Assembly (NCBI GenBank): GCA_025963715.1
Contig: JAOQAG010000027.1
Span: 62,001 to 126,000 of the forward strand
Direction of reading: 5' to 3'
DNA length: 64,000 nt
Source of the DNA: Bacteroidota bacterium
GTDB lineage: Bacteria; Bacteroidota; Bacteroidia; 2-12-FULL-35-15
The position numbers and the translations under genes were made by a program. Positions within the stretch are counted from its first letter, which is position 1; each line of letters starts with the position of its first letter. Below are positions 37,801 to 47,262 of the stretch, in pieces. The notes beneath the pieces are model-generated. The model ran no database searches. It saw nothing but the letters and a program-made list of their open reading frames with translations, and had not been told where the DNA came from.

Positions 37801-40800
37801 CGGCAATGTAATGCTGCTATCGCAACCCGAAATATTGGTAACGGTTAATGTTACGTTGTAATTTCCAGTACTTAAATATTGATAATTGGGACTTTGAGAA
37901 GTAGAGTTATTTCCATCGTTAAAATCCCAGAACCAGGTGCTGATCGCAACAGAATCTGTTGACTGATCAATAAAGTTTGTGATAGTTCCGAGGCAACCGG
38001 TATTGGCTGTGAACAATGGCGTTGGAACGGTATTCACAATCACCGGTTTCACAATGGTATCGACACAACCGGATGAATTACCAACAATGAGCGTTACATT
38101 GTAATTACCACCGAGTGTGTAAACATGTGTTGGATTCTGTAGGCTGCCCGTCGGTGTTGCATCGCCGAAATCCCAATGCCAGCTGGTCATTGCAGCACCT
38201 GTGGTGGCATCCATAAATTGCACCGACTGGCGTGCACACACGGTATTAAAATTGAAATCGGCAACCGGTTGCGGCAATACCGTAACGGTTTGCGACGATG
38301 AGCTGGTGCAGCCGAACACGTTTGTTACCAGCAGTGAAACGGTGTAATTGCCGGGGTTTACAAAAATATGCGATGGCGATTGTGCTGTATCGTTTGTGGT
38401 GGCATCGCCGTAATTCCAATTCCAGCTAATGGCTGCCGTCGATTGATCCGTAAATAATGTAGCATACGTATGGCAAGCCGTAGTGGCGGCATACAACGAT
38501 ACCGGGTTCGGATTCACAATGATGTTATGCGAGATCGTATCGGTACAACCAAATGTATTGGTAACAATTAATGTAACGGTATATGTACCGCTTGATGCGT
38601 ACATATGCGTTGGCGAATTGCTGCTGCTGGTTGCCGCATCGCCGAAATCCCATGCCCATGCAACTGCTGCCGTGGACTGATCAGTGAACGATGTTGCTGC
38701 ATTGGCGCATACGGTATCAAATGCAAATACCGCTACCGGCAAGGTATTTACCACAGCGTTGAGCGCGATGGAATCTTTACAGCCAAATGTATTTTGCGTT
38801 ACGAGTACTACATTGTACGTTCCGGGTGTTGCATACGTATGTGTTGGATTTTGCGTGCTGCCAAATGCGCTGCCATCGCCAAAATTCCAGCTCCACTGTG
38901 TTGGAGTGTTAGTAGTAGCATCTGTGAAAGCCGTAGCCACATTCAAACACGGCGTTGTGTTTGTAAAGTTGGGAACCGTAAGCGGATAAGCCGTTACCGG
39001 AACGCTTACACTGTTGGTACAACCCGTAACACCATAACCTGCGGTGAGTGTAACGTTGTACGTACCTGCAACACTGTATACATGTGTTGGTGAAGGATTG
39101 TTGGCATTATCAGAAAAACCATCGCCAAAATCCCAGATGAATGTATCCGGCGTTCCGAGCGATGTGCTGTTAAAAAACATGGTGTCGTTGGTACATACCG
39201 ATGCGAATGTAAAGCTGGCGGTTGGTACCGGATTTACGGTAATTGTATTGGTGATCGTATCGGCACAGCCGCTGCCGCCGGATGCAATGAGCGTTACATT
39301 GTACGTACCTGCCAATGCATAGGTATGCGCAGGGTTTTGTGTGGCGTTGAGTGCTGTTGCATCGCCAAAATCCCAGCTCCAGTTGATCGGCGCACCGGTG
39401 GTTTGATCTGTAAATACCGTTGGCTGGCCTTTACAAACAGTTGTGCCTGCAAATGCCGCTACCGGAATTGGTTTTACCACCACCGGATGTGTTACCACAT
39501 TGGTACAGCCAAACACATTGGTAACCGTAAGCGCAGCATTGTATGTTCCGGCTGCAGGATAGGTATACGTTGGGTTTGCGGTAGTGATTAATGCCGATCC
39601 GTCACCAAAATTCCAGCTCCAGCTTACTGCTGCTGTCGATTGATCCGTAAAAATGCTTGCATACGAAAAACAAGCGGAAGTTGCCGTGTATGCCGCTACC
39701 GGGTTCGGGTTTACAATGATGGAATGTGTGATGGTATCGGTACAACCAAGCGATGTTGAAGCAATCAATGTAACGGTATACGTTCCCGGAGATCCATAAA
39801 CGTGCGTTGGCGAATTGGTTGTATTTGCAGGACTGCCGTCACCAAAATTCCAGTTCCAGGACGCGGATGCAAGCGACTGGTTTATAAATGCCGATGCCGT
39901 TCCGTTACAAACCGTATCAAACGCAAATGCCGCTGTTGGCAATGGTTTTACGATCGCATTAGCGGTGATCGAATCTTTACAGCCGAATGTATTTTGCGTT
40001 ACAAGCGTTACCGGATATGTGCCCGGTGCCGCATATGTGTGCGATGGATTTTGTGTGGTTGCAACTGCGCTGCCATCGCCGAAATGCCAGGTCCATTGTG
40101 TTGGCGAATTGGTAGTAACATCCGTAAAGGTTGTTGTAACATTCAAGCACGACGTGCTGCTGGTAAAGTTCGGAACCGTAAGCGGATAAGCCGTTACCGG
40201 TTTTGTAATGCTATTGGTACAGCCGGTGGCATAACCTGCAACCAGCGTTACATTGTACGTTCCGGCAATTGTATACACGTGATGCGGAGCAGGATTGTTG
40301 GTGTTATCGGAAAAACCGTCACCAAAATTCCAACTGAATGTGGTAGGCCCACCCAGCGAAGTGCTGTTAAAGAACATGGTATCATTCGTACATACCGATG
40401 CAAATGTAAAATTAGCCGTTGGGATTGGATTTACAGTAACGGAATGTGAAACGGTATCCGAACAGCCGCTGCCGCCAAATGCTACCAGCGTTACATTGTA
40501 GCTGCCTGCTGTTGCATAGGTGTGTGTTGGGTTGTGCGTGTTGCTTACCGGGCTGCCATCGCCAAAATCCCAGATCCAGTTGATCGGCGTTCCCGTGGTT
40601 TGATCTGTAAATGCAGTGGCCTGGTTCAAACATGCGGTGGTATTGGCAAATGCCGCAACAGGAACAGGATTCACAATCACCGCATGTATGATGGATTGAC
40701 TACAGCCAAATGCATTTGTAACAGTAAGCGTTACGTTGTATGTTCCGTTTGCCGGATATAAATGTGTAGGATTGGGCGTTGTTCCTACCGGAGATCCATC

Positions 40801-43800
40801 GCCGAAATTCCAGTTATAGCTGGTAATGCTGCCGGTGGATGCGTTGGTAAATACCGTAGAAAAGCCCAGGCATTCCGTACTTGCCGTAAATGCTGCCACC
40901 GGAACAGAATCCACCACAATGAGCGCCATTGCTGTATCCTTACAGGCAAATGCCGTGGATACGATCAACTGTGAATTGTAATTCCCGGGGGTGATGTATG
41001 TATGCGTTGGGCTTGCGGTAGTACTGGTTCCGGCATCGCCAAACGTCCAGCCATAAGTACTTGCTCCGGTAGAGGTATTTGAAAAAGTAATGGCGGCGTT
41101 TGCACAGATGGTATCAGAGCTTGGTGTAAACGCAGCAAGAGGATTGGCATGCACGGTTACGTTATGCTGTACACTATCACTGCAGCCAATTGCGCTTGAT
41201 ACTACCAGTTCAATACCATAAATACTATCGGTTCCGGTGGCTGTATATGCAGGCAACGGTGGAAGAGGACTATAGGAGGAAACACCACCCGGCAGATGCC
41301 ATACAAAGGTATCTCCGGGGCTAATGCCCGTTACCACAGTAACTATGGGTGTTACCGGCGAACACCCGGTTACATTGATCATTGTAAACACAGGCGTTGG
41401 CAAGGGCGCAATGTTAATGTAAGCGGTATCACGCATGACGCAGCCGCCAACAGTTACCGTAAGATACACCATGTCGTTCCCTGCCGTTGTAAATGTGACC
41501 GCCGGTGGCGAATACACTGCGGATGTTGCCGGTGTGCCACCGTTAAATGTCCAGGCATACGTACCGCCAAGCGTAGAATTATTATTGAAATGCACTACCA
41601 AACCGGAGCAGCCGGAGCTTACATCCGGCACAATATCGGCTACCGGAATTGGATTTACGGTTACAGTAACCGGCCTGCGCGGACTGGTACAGCCGCTTAC
41701 AGTGGTTTGAACATAATAGGTGGTGGTAGCTGTTAAAACAGGTGTTGTATACGGAGTGCCCGTATGTAAAAACGTTCCGCCTGTTAGCGAATCATACCAG
41801 TTGTAAGTCCCGCCCGGTGCCGTAGCACTTAATGTGGCGGCAGTACCCGAACAAATGGTTACCGGAGCAGCAGCAGGTGTTGCCGGAATTGGTGTAACCG
41901 TTACTGTAACCGGCGTGCGTGTACTGGTACAGCCGCTTACCGTGGTTTGAACGTAATAGGTTGTAGTAGTTGTTAAAACGGGCGTGGTATAGGAAGCACC
42001 TGTGTTTAAAAGCGTTCCACCCACCGCTGCATTGTACCAGGTGTATGTTCCACCCGGTGCGGTAGCTGTTAATGTGGCGGTGGTACCCGAACAAATAGTG
42101 GCGGGTGCAACCGTTGGTACAACCGGAATTGCAATCACGGTAACGGTTACAGGCGTACGCGGGCCGGTACAACCTAATGAAGTGGATTGTACGTAATAGG
42201 TTGTTGTGGTTGATAATACAGGCGTTGTATAAGCTGCGCCGGTAAACAATAAGGTGCCGCCTACTGCAGCGTTATACCAGGTGTACGTACCGCCCGGTGC
42301 GGTGGCGGTTAATACCGTGGATGTTCCCGAGCAAATGGTAGCGGGTGCTACCGTTGGCGCTACCGGCACGGGATTTACAGTTACGGTTCCTGTTGCTGTA
42401 CTTATTCCGCAATAGCCGGTTACTGTTAATGTTACGGTATATGATCCCGGTGCTGGATATGTTTGTGCAGGCGGAGCGGCAGCTGTGGAGGTATTTCCAT
42501 TGCCAAAATCCCAGGCATACGTGAGCAGGTCTCCTTTGGAAGATTGTGTGAACGTAACACTGCTACCCGCACAAATGGTAGATGTAACCGGTGTAAGAAT
42601 GGCTGTTACCAATGGATGCACCAGTACAGTAACTGTGGTATCGTCCGCTCCGCAGTGATTGAATACATGCAGGTGAATGCTGTGGTTTACCGCTGTGTTG
42701 CCTACGGGTGCTGTAAATGTTTGGTTCGGAATGGTTGGGGTGGTGTATGTAAAAACGCCGTCGATGTACCATTGATAACTTAGATTTCCTCCTACCGATG
42801 TATTGGTTGTGGTTACTACCAAAGGCGTACAGCCTACCAGCGGTGTTACTGTCATAGCTGCTGTTGGAATAGTATCCACCACAATGGTACGGTACAATGT
42901 ATCGGTTCCGCAAGCGTTTCCGGATACCATCATGATCGTCCAGGTACCCTGGTGGTAAATTTGCGGCGGCGGAAATTTAACGCCGTTCAGCGTATTGCCG
43001 TTGCCAAAATCCCAGTAAAAATTATTGGTGGGTGATGCACCGGTGGTGGTGTTCCCAAATGTAACCGTTTGTAGCGAACAGCCCAATGTGGGTGTTGCAG
43101 AAAAATTGATTACCGGCGGACCTACCACTGTTATCGGGCCAACCGTGGAGGTGGATGAATTACAGCTGTTGGATGCAATTACCGAAATGGTATACGAACC
43201 GCCAACGGTATAGGTATGACTTGGCGCTACAAAGCTTGTGGTTGTTACGGTTGGACTGCCATCGCCAAAATTCCAAACAAACATGCTTGCATTTTGTGAT
43301 GCATTGTTGGGTGTTACCGTATGCGGCACACAGCCCGAAAACTCTGCCAGTGTAACGCTAAAGGAGGCCGATACAAATTTATCGAACACCACAGTTAATG
43401 TGGTAGTGGTGGTACAGCCATTGGCGCCGGTGGCAACCATGGTAACCGTATACGTTCCGTAACTGGTATATGTATGTACAAAATTAGCGGTGGATGTGGT
43501 ATTAAATACCGGGCTGCCGTCGCCAAACGTCCAGCTATAAGACGTTGCACCGGTGGTGGAATTAAAAAATGTAACCGCATCGGTAGTCGTATTATCCACC
43601 GGCGATAAGCAATACTGGGTATCTCCGTCGCCATCATCGCCGGAAATGGCCGCAACCGGGCGCGGCATAACTGTAACAGCATGACTGACCGTACTTGTAC
43701 AACCCGCACCGTTAGTGATGGTAAGCGTTGCATTAAATGTTCCGCCTGCTGCGTATACATGTGTGGGATTTACTGCCGTGGATGTTCCGCCATCGCCAAA

Positions 43801-44298
43801 AGCCCAGGCATACGTGGTAAATCCGCCTGTTCCGGTAGATGCGTTTGTAAAAGATGTGGTAGATCCCGCACACTGATTGTCGGGTGCAAACGAAAATACG
43901 GCAACAGGCAGCGGACGAATGATGACCTGAACGGTGGCACTATCGCGGCAGTGAATGGTGGTATCAAATGCAACCAGTAAATAATTGTACGTACCAACTG
44001 TTGAAATGGTGGAGTTGGTTGGCACTGCCAATCCCGATGTGGTGGCAAAAGAAACGCCGTTGAGATACCAGGTATATTGTGCGGCGGCGGCTCCTGCCCC
44101 GGTACTGGTGTTTGTAAAGCTAATGCTGGTAGCGCCCGGGCCGCACACAATGGTTTGCGAAGGTGTAAATGCGGTATTGATGCCGGTACAATTGGCATGT
44201 AAACGACCTGCAACAAAAGCAGAGAAAACAATGCAGAGCAATGTTAAAAGAACTTTTCGTGCCGGGAGAGAGGCGGTATGTACTGTTGTTTGAAACAT
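34822..44298 (-). CDS. Giant PKD-repeat surface adhesin with gliding-motility-associated (T9SS type B) C-terminal domain
   Basis: 3158 residues. A long signal peptide (VLLTLLCIVFSAFVAGRLHA) is followed by about 33 PKD-type domains of roughly 80 residues, each with a W.FGDG-like core, and by three Ig-like modules near residues 640-880 (VAPATICSGT..). Two further modules near 900-1060 have a degraded PKD core. The last 90 residues are the CHU_C-type domain (FIPNAFTPNSNGLNDVF .. FDRWGNQIF .. IGSITVVR), which sends proteins through the T9SS. Domains in the middle are arranged in a higher-order repeat of five. It is likely a cell-surface adhesin or part of a gliding apparatus. The TAG stop is followed directly by the fragment GTACGGATAGC of a dispersed repeat. 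Monocistronic. Confidence 0.95.
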   Translation of the reverse strand: MFQTTVHTASLPARKVLLTLLCIVFSAFVAGRLHANCTGINTAFTPSQTIVCGPGATSISFTNTSTGAGAAAAQYTWYLNGVSFATTSGLAVPTNSTISTVGTYNYLLVAFDTTIHCRDSATVQVIIRPLPVAVFSFAPDNQCAGSTTSFTNASTGTGGFTTYAWAFGDGGTSTAVNPTHVYAAGGTFNATLTITNGAGCTSTVSHAVTVMPRPVAAISGDDGDGDTQYCLSPVDNTTTDAVTFFNSTTGATSYSWTFGDGSPVFNTTSTANFVHTYTSYGTYTVTMVATGANGCTTTTTLTVVFDKFVSASFSVTLAEFSGCVPHTVTPNNASQNASMFVWNFGDGSPTVTTTSFVAPSHTYTVGGSYTISVIASNSCNSSTSTVGPITVVGPPVINFSATPTLGCSLQTVTFGNTTTGASPTNNFYWDFGNGNTLNGVKFPPPQIYHQGTWTIMMVSGNACGTDTLYRTIVVDTIPTAAMTVTPLVGCTPLVVTTTNTSVGGNLSYQWYIDGVFTYTTPTIPNQTFTAPVGNTAVNHSIHLHVFNHCGADDTTVTVLVHPLVTAILTPVTSTICAGSSVTFTQSSKGDLLTYAWDFGNGNTSTAAAPPAQTYPAPGSYTVTLTVTGYCGISTATGTVTVNPVPVAPTVAPATICSGTSTVLTATAPGGTYTWYNAAVGGTLLFTGAAYTTPVLSTTTTYYVQSTSLGCTGPRTPVTVTVIAIPVVPTVAPATICSGTTATLTATAPGGTYTWYNAAVGGTLLNTGASYTTPVLTTTTTYYVQTTVSGCTSTRTPVTVTVTPIPATPAAAPVTICSGTAATLSATAPGGTYNWYDSLTGGTFLHTGTPYTTPVLTATTTYYVQTTVSGCTSPRRPVTVTVNPIPVADIVPDVSSGCSGLVVHFNNNSTLGGTYAWTFNGGTPATSAVYSPPAVTFTTAGNDMVYLTVTVGGCVMRDTAYINIAPLPTPVFTMINVTGCSPVTPIVTVVTGISPGDTFVWHLPGGVSSYSPLPPLPAYTATGTDSIYGIELVVSSAIGCSDSVQHNVTVHANPLAAFTPSSDTICANAAITFSNTSTGASTYGWTFGDAGTSTTASPTHTYITPGNYNSQLIVSTAFACKDTAMALIVVDSVPVAAFTASTECLGFSTVFTNASTGSITSYNWNFGDGSPVGTTPNPTHLYPANGTYNVTLTVTNAFGCSQSIIHAVIVNPVPVAAFANTTACLNQATAFTDQTTGTPINWIWDFGDGSPVSNTHNPTHTYATAGSYNVTLVAFGGSGCSDTVSHSVTVNPIPTANFTFASVCTNDTMFFNSTSLGGPTTFSWNFGDGFSDNTNNPAPHHVYTIAGTYNVTLVAGYATGCTNSITKPVTAYPLTVPNFTSSTSCLNVTTTFTDVTTNSPTQWTWHFGDGSAVATTQNPSHTYAAPGTYPVTLVTQNTFGCKDSITANAIVKPLPTAAFAFDTVCNGTASAFINQSLASASWNWNFGDGSPANTTNSPTHVYGSPGTYTVTLIASTSLGCTDTITHSIIVNPNPVAAYTATSACFSYASIFTDQSTAAVSWSWNFGDGSALITTANPTYTYPAAGTYNAALTVTNVFGCTNVVTHPVVVKPIPVAAFAGTTVCKGQPTVFTDQTTGAPINWSWDFGDATALNATQNPAHTYALAGTYNVTLIASGGSGCADTITNTITVNPVPTASFTFASVCTNDTMFFNSTSLGTPDTFIWDFGDGFSDNANNPSPTHVYSVAGTYNVTLTAGYGVTGCTNSVSVPVTAYPLTVPNFTNTTPCLNVATAFTDATTNTPTQWSWNFGDGSAFGSTQNPTHTYATPGTYNVVLVTQNTFGCKDSIALNAVVNTLPVAVFAFDTVCANAATSFTDQSTAAVAWAWDFGDAATSSSNSPTHMYASSGTYTVTLIVTNTFGCTDTISHNIIVNPNPVSLYAATTACHTYATLFTDQSTAAISWNWNYGDATTNDTAQSPSHIFVNPGNYTVSLLVTNVFGCTSSSSQTVTVLPQPVADFNFNTVCARQSVQFMDATTGAAMTSWHWDFGDATPTGSLQNPTHVYTLGGNYNVTLIVGNSSGCVDTIVKPVIVNTVPTPLFTANTGCLGTITNFIDQSTDSVAISTWFWDFNDGNNSTSQSPNYQYLSTGNYNVTLTVTNISGCDSSITLPVNINPVPVAAFTSDTICLGGATAFADVSTGSPSQWSWNFGDGSAVNTTQNPTHVYATAGTYAVTFVVANGSTCGDSIIHNVIVKPLPTAAFAVDTVCANAATSFVDQSTSAVAWQWNFDDGSPVNTGNSQTHIFPASGTYTVLLTVTNSSGCTDTISHPVIVNPNPVAAYAAITACYSYATAFTDNSTSAISWDWDFGDATANSATQSPSHTYANAANYSVSLTVTNTFGCTNLSSQVITVLPQPVADFSFSTVCARQSVQFTDATLGAAMTNWTWDFGDGTAIASAQNPTHIYATGGNYNVTLIAGNASGCTDTIIKPIIVNTVPTPLFTANASCQGTVTSFTDQSTDAVAISNWFYDFGDGNNSTSQNPNYIYAAAGTYNVSLTVTNVNGCDTTVTIPVTVNVFPTASYSVDTVCIGTATTFTDHSTGTPTSWQWNFGDGINDSIGPVTTHTYATAGSYVTSMTVSSGAGCTDQAFQIIVVRSDVHADISAANSICEDNALTLNDNSVITTGTILSDTWDFGDGSPGANTLNTTHVYPNPGTYTITHVVVSDGGCVSTALDTVVVNPLPTAAFTSANTCQSQPGNFTDNSSGTPTAWSWNFGDGGSSSIQNPTHPYAAAGTFNTTLIVTTALGCADTVTRPVIVYAQPNASFTSNVVCWGAVTTLVNTSTTGSGTITGSWWDFGDGTTDTQTNEEHTFHTPNDSFSVTLAIITSFGCVDTVTQIVTTHPLPVFNFGPDQTSGCDQFTTDFHDNTTVAGGTIVNWLWNFGDGNLTYTQNPTHTYDAAGSYFVSLTETDTYGCSMSDTLNYPVVVYPHPTAGFTTTPIDASMYDPNIQMHDESTGATMWDWDLGDHETSIAQEPYHTYPDTGTYVITQVVINQYGCRDTTEHPIRITGETTTFIPNAFTPNSNGLNDVFAPKFYGITEFTMYIFDRWGNQIFKTTDMNIGWNGCVNNGSGEPVQQDVYVYKIFTKDLLHNDHRYIGSITVVR
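36600..40670. repeat. Higher-order coding repeat of five PKD domains, period about 1.2 kb
   Basis: Matching words recur at exact or near 1200-base spacing, e.g. CGTGCACACAC at 37031 and 38231 and GTGCTGTTAA at 39164 and 40361 (1197). Copies 1 and 2 (40.67-38.27 kb) have the same five-domain order; copies 3 and 4 keep the register with more divergence, copy 4 being partial. Confidence 0.85.
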
Positions 44299-44462
44299 TG
44301 TTTTAATAATGATGCATTTCCCTGTAATTTAGTTGCAGTGCATCTGGTTTCAGTCAATTTCAAACTGTTGAAAAAGCGTAATTTTATCCAAAACAAAAAT
44401 AAACTATTTTTTGAGTTCTTGTATTTTCTTTTATTCTAAAAACTTACGGAAGTAAGGATCAC

Positions 44463-45209
44463 TTACTGGATCTCAAATTCCACATCAATATCGTATTGCA
44501 GCTTTATGGTTTTATCGCCAATTACCGACGCATCATTCCCGCCTCCGTCTTCCATACGCACATTGCTGAACTCGTTGCTTAAAAAGCTGGAGTTTTGTGC
44601 ATACCGGTAATTTCTCCGGCTGTCGTCGGTGGTGCCGTCGTCCACAATCACATAACCTGTTTTTTCGGCCACGCTTACAGCTTTTCCGGGCTTCTCACCG
44701 ATGGCTTCCAGCAGGTAGGCCGCTTTATCTTTCGCTGCTTTGATAGCGGTAATTTTGATCTGCTTTTTGTATTCGTCCATTTTGCTGTGCGAATATTTGC
44801 TCACATACGCACTGCTGATCCCCAGGGAATCCATCACCGAATACAATTGATACACCTGCTGTGGGGTTTTAAACTTGATATTATAGCTTTTGCTGATCTG
44901 CTCATCTTTGTTTTTTCGCTTGATTTTGATCAAATAACCGCTCATATTGTCCATTTTTATGTCTTTTTTGTCGGTTATTGTCACTTTTTCCAAAAAATTT
45001 ACCAAATCCTTTTCAAGGTCTTCGATGGTTTGTTTTTTCTTGTCTTTGGTGTATTCTTTTAATGTAACCGACATGTAAATCTCATCCGGCACAATTTCCA
45101 ACTCGGCTGTTCCGGTTACTTTGATCGTGTGTTCTTTTTTGGTTTCCTGCGCTTTTGCAGCGAATGAGGATGCAAACACAAGTGCAATAAATACGAGTTT
45201 CTTTTTCAT
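44463..45209 (-). CDS. SIMPL domain (DUF541) periplasmic protein
   Basis: 248 residues with a signal peptide (LVFIALVFASSFAAKAQ). The remainder is the SIMPL/DUF541 domain, recognised by IKVTGTAELEIVPDEIYMSVTL near the N-terminus and the later AIKAAKDKAAYLLEAIG helix. Characterised relatives include BP26 of Brucella, which forms a periplasmic channel-like oligomer, but a common function is not known. I chose the ATG at 45209 since the signal peptide starts there; an ATG at 45239 would add ten residues. It is a single gene. Confidence 0.92.
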   Translation of the reverse strand: MKKKLVFIALVFASSFAAKAQETKKEHTIKVTGTAELEIVPDEIYMSVTLKEYTKDKKKQTIEDLEKDLVNFLEKVTITDKKDIKMDNMSGYLIKIKRKNKDEQISKSYNIKFKTPQQVYQLYSVMDSLGISSAYVSKYSHSKMDEYKKQIKITAIKAAKDKAAYLLEAIGEKPGKAVSVAEKTGYVIVDDGTTDDSRRNYRYAQNSSFLSNEFSNVRMEDGGGNDASVIGDKTIKLQYDIDVEFEIQ

Positions 45210-45253
45210 GGTAAGGTTGGTTAAATTTAAACTTTGCAATTAATTATCTTTTA

Positions 45254-45480
45254 ACTTTTTGAAGGCAAAAAGTTACAAAAACCTTTTCTGGCCTGTAAGG
45301 TAATTTGTCTTGCCACTAGCGTGGCCCGACAACCACGGATAAATAATCGCCAGTACACGTCATCCCTTAATTTGATACAGTTAAATGATAATGCTCTCTA
45401 CTTTGATTACAGGGCGATTTTTTACCGCTATTACTGAACAGGCCGAAAGAGTCTGCAGAATGAATATCGTATTATTTTAT
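45254..45480. repeat. Dispersed repeat of about 0.2 kb, copy 1
   Basis: It begins ACTTTTTGAAGGC and ends AGAGTCTGCAGAATGAATAT. Both ends, but not the middle, match 55988-56183. It fills most of the gap between the SIMPL gene and the endonuclease gene; no gene is seen in it. Confidence 0.7.
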
Positions 45481-45526
45481 GGCTATGGATTTCAATGAAC
45501 TTTCACTCGTGTATGAAAAAAAGCAT

Positions 45527-46332
45527 TTACTTGTTAATGCTCCATTGATTAGCGTTAAAGTGCGCCTCCAGCCTATTTTCCAGCGAATCCGGCAAAGCGG
45601 GAAAAAAATTGATGCCGGTTAAATGCTCCACGGAATCTACTGAAACGGCGTAATCAAAAACCGATTGTTTGCTCGCGGCATTCGGCAGCACAAAGCCAAT
45701 GGCCTTGTATTCCGGTGGATGCACATCCAGGATTACTTTGTAATAATAATGCGGCACCGCCACTTTATCCTCCCGATGGTTGCTAAATTATCCTCTAAAA
45801 CACCTGCTGTTACTACATAAATATCTTTATTATCGATCGCCCACTGGCGTACATCGCCTTCCAGGTTTTTCCAGATGCCGCGGTTAAATCCCGGCACCTG
45901 CGGGCTCATGTTGCTCATCAAAAACGATTCGCTCATGGTTTGCTCGCTCCAGCCCATATCGCCTGCAGGGCAAAGGTGCCCGCGGTCGTAGCCGGATTTT
46001 TTATAATCATCCGGAATGGCGGATCTTGTTTTCACATCCAGATCTTCCCGGAAATTGTTGGTACGTTCTTCCCCATTATTATTGCACATTTCGCCTGTTA
46101 AATGATACGCCACCCATTTTGCCTGCTCCTGCTTTTCGCTGTAGCAAAGGGTATACGCGGTGTGCCGGATGAGCTCGTCGGTTGCTGTATGAGCTGGCAG
46201 GAAATTTTCAGGGAAGCTGCGTAAGCTGTCCAACGAATGCTGTTTTTGTTTTGTAAATGCAGTGCTCCCGGGTGGAAACAAAAAACAAAAGCAGGAAAAA
46301 ATAAAAAGTGAAAAGACTATTCTTAAAAACAT
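45527..46332 (-). pseudogene. DNA/RNA non-specific endonuclease, broken by a one-base frameshift
   Basis: The first 190 residues contain a signal peptide and the nuclease signature Asp116-Arg117-Gly118-His119 (YDRGHLCPAGDM) with the metal-site Asn in FNRGIWKNLE. At about 45768 the frame ends in a short unrelated tail, while the expected continuation (EDKVAVPHYYYKVILD..) lies in the -1 frame down to 45527. Restoring one G in the GGG run there joins ATIG to EDKVAVPHYYY and gives one protein of about 268 residues, the usual family length. The His and Asn active-site residues precede the break. Either a recent inactivation or a sequencing error. It would be a secreted nuclease. Confidence 0.85.
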
Positions 46333-46376
46333 CTTACATTTATTTTATCATTTGAATGTTTAAATATACTACAATT

Positions 46377-46886
46377 ATGAAAACGCTTTATCTCATACGG
46401 CATGCAAAGGCCGACTTAAAAAACGGGGAGGTGCTGGATCTTTACCGGCCGCTGAATGAGCGCGGTTATACCGATGCCGGCAAAATGAGCCGCACATTAA
46501 AAGATAAAAAAGTAAGCCCGCAGCTGGTTATTGCAAGTCCGGCCATCCGGACGTATTCTACCGCCATTGTTTTTTGCAACACGCTTGGTTACAATGCTAA
46601 CGCGATAATGCTTGCACCCGACCTGTATGAATCATCGGCAAAAGAATACCTGCGTGTGATCTCCGAAATTGATAATAAACACGATTGTGTGTTTTTGGTG
46701 GGCCATAATCCCACGATCACCGATTGTGCCAACCGGCTTACTGCGCCCTTTACAGAGGAGATTCCTACTTGCGGCATCATCGGGTTAAAATCCGCGGCGG
46801 CGGACTGGAAACAATTTTTAAAATTTTCAAATGAGCTTTTTCTGTACGATTATCCCAAGAACAATTCAATTCGACCCGTTAATTAA
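46377..46886 (+). CDS. sixA: SixA-type phosphohistidine phosphatase (histidine phosphatase superfamily)
   Basis: 169 residues from the ATG at 46377, chosen because the family starts MKTLYLIRHAKA. Arg8-His9 of the RHA motif is the catalytic pair; the second conserved His is in VFLVGHNPT. SixA removes phosphate from phosphohistidine proteins, such as NPr in E. coli. The substrate here is unknown. It lies first in a plus-strand group with a histone-like gene, ppk1 and a ppx-type gene. Confidence 0.9.
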   Translation: MKTLYLIRHAKADLKNGEVLDLYRPLNERGYTDAGKMSRTLKDKKVSPQLVIASPAIRTYSTAIVFCNTLGYNANAIMLAPDLYESSAKEYLRVISEIDNKHDCVFLVGHNPTITDCANRLTAPFTEEIPTCGIIGLKSAAADWKQFLKFSNELFLYDYPKNNSIRPVN

Positions 46887-46962
46887 TTGTTAAGGATTTT
46901 TTTTAGCGCACCTTTGCATGTATAATTTTCGGATTTTTAACGCACACTAACATAAAAACACA

Positions 46963-47226
46963 ATGAACAAAAAAGAACTCAGAAAAGAGCTTGAAGCTGC
47001 AATTGAAAAAAACATTGCGGAAACATTAAATACACGCAATGCTATTGCCGGTAAAAAAATTGCAAAAACAGTTCACGAAGCATCCAAAACAATTGCAAAA
47101 AAGTTTTATAAAACATTAAAAGCAATGGCCGAAACCAAAGCCACACCTGCGAAAAAAGCAGTGAAAAAAGTGGCTCCGGCGAAAAAAGCAGCAGCAAAAA
47201 AAGCAAGCCCCGTTAAGAAAAAATAA
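46963..47226 (+). CDS. Histone H1-like lysine-rich protein
   Basis: 87 residues. The N-terminal half is helical with alternating charge (KELRKELEAAIEKNIAE); the C-terminal third is made of AKKA-type repeats (TPAKKAVKKVAPAKKAAAKK) as in eukaryotic H1 tails and bacterial AlgP or Hc1-like proteins. It probably binds DNA or another polyanion. It lies 76 bases after sixA and 36 bases before ppk1, so it may be co-expressed with the polyphosphate genes. The region upstream has a plausible -7 box (CACCTTTG) 19 bases after TTG. Confidence 0.88.
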   Translation: MNKKELRKELEAAIEKNIAETLNTRNAIAGKKIAKTVHEASKTIAKKFYKTLKAMAETKATPAKKAVKKVAPAKKAAAKKASPVKKK

Positions 47227-47262
47227 TTTTTTGTAATTTGGTGTTGTTATTATTAGTGCTGT

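Noticed and set aside
39802-40449. Open frame of 215 codons on the plus strand, cysteine- and arginine-rich
   Set aside because: It is the antisense shadow of the PKD repeat array; similar cysteine-rich frames recur at the repeat period and have no start signals.
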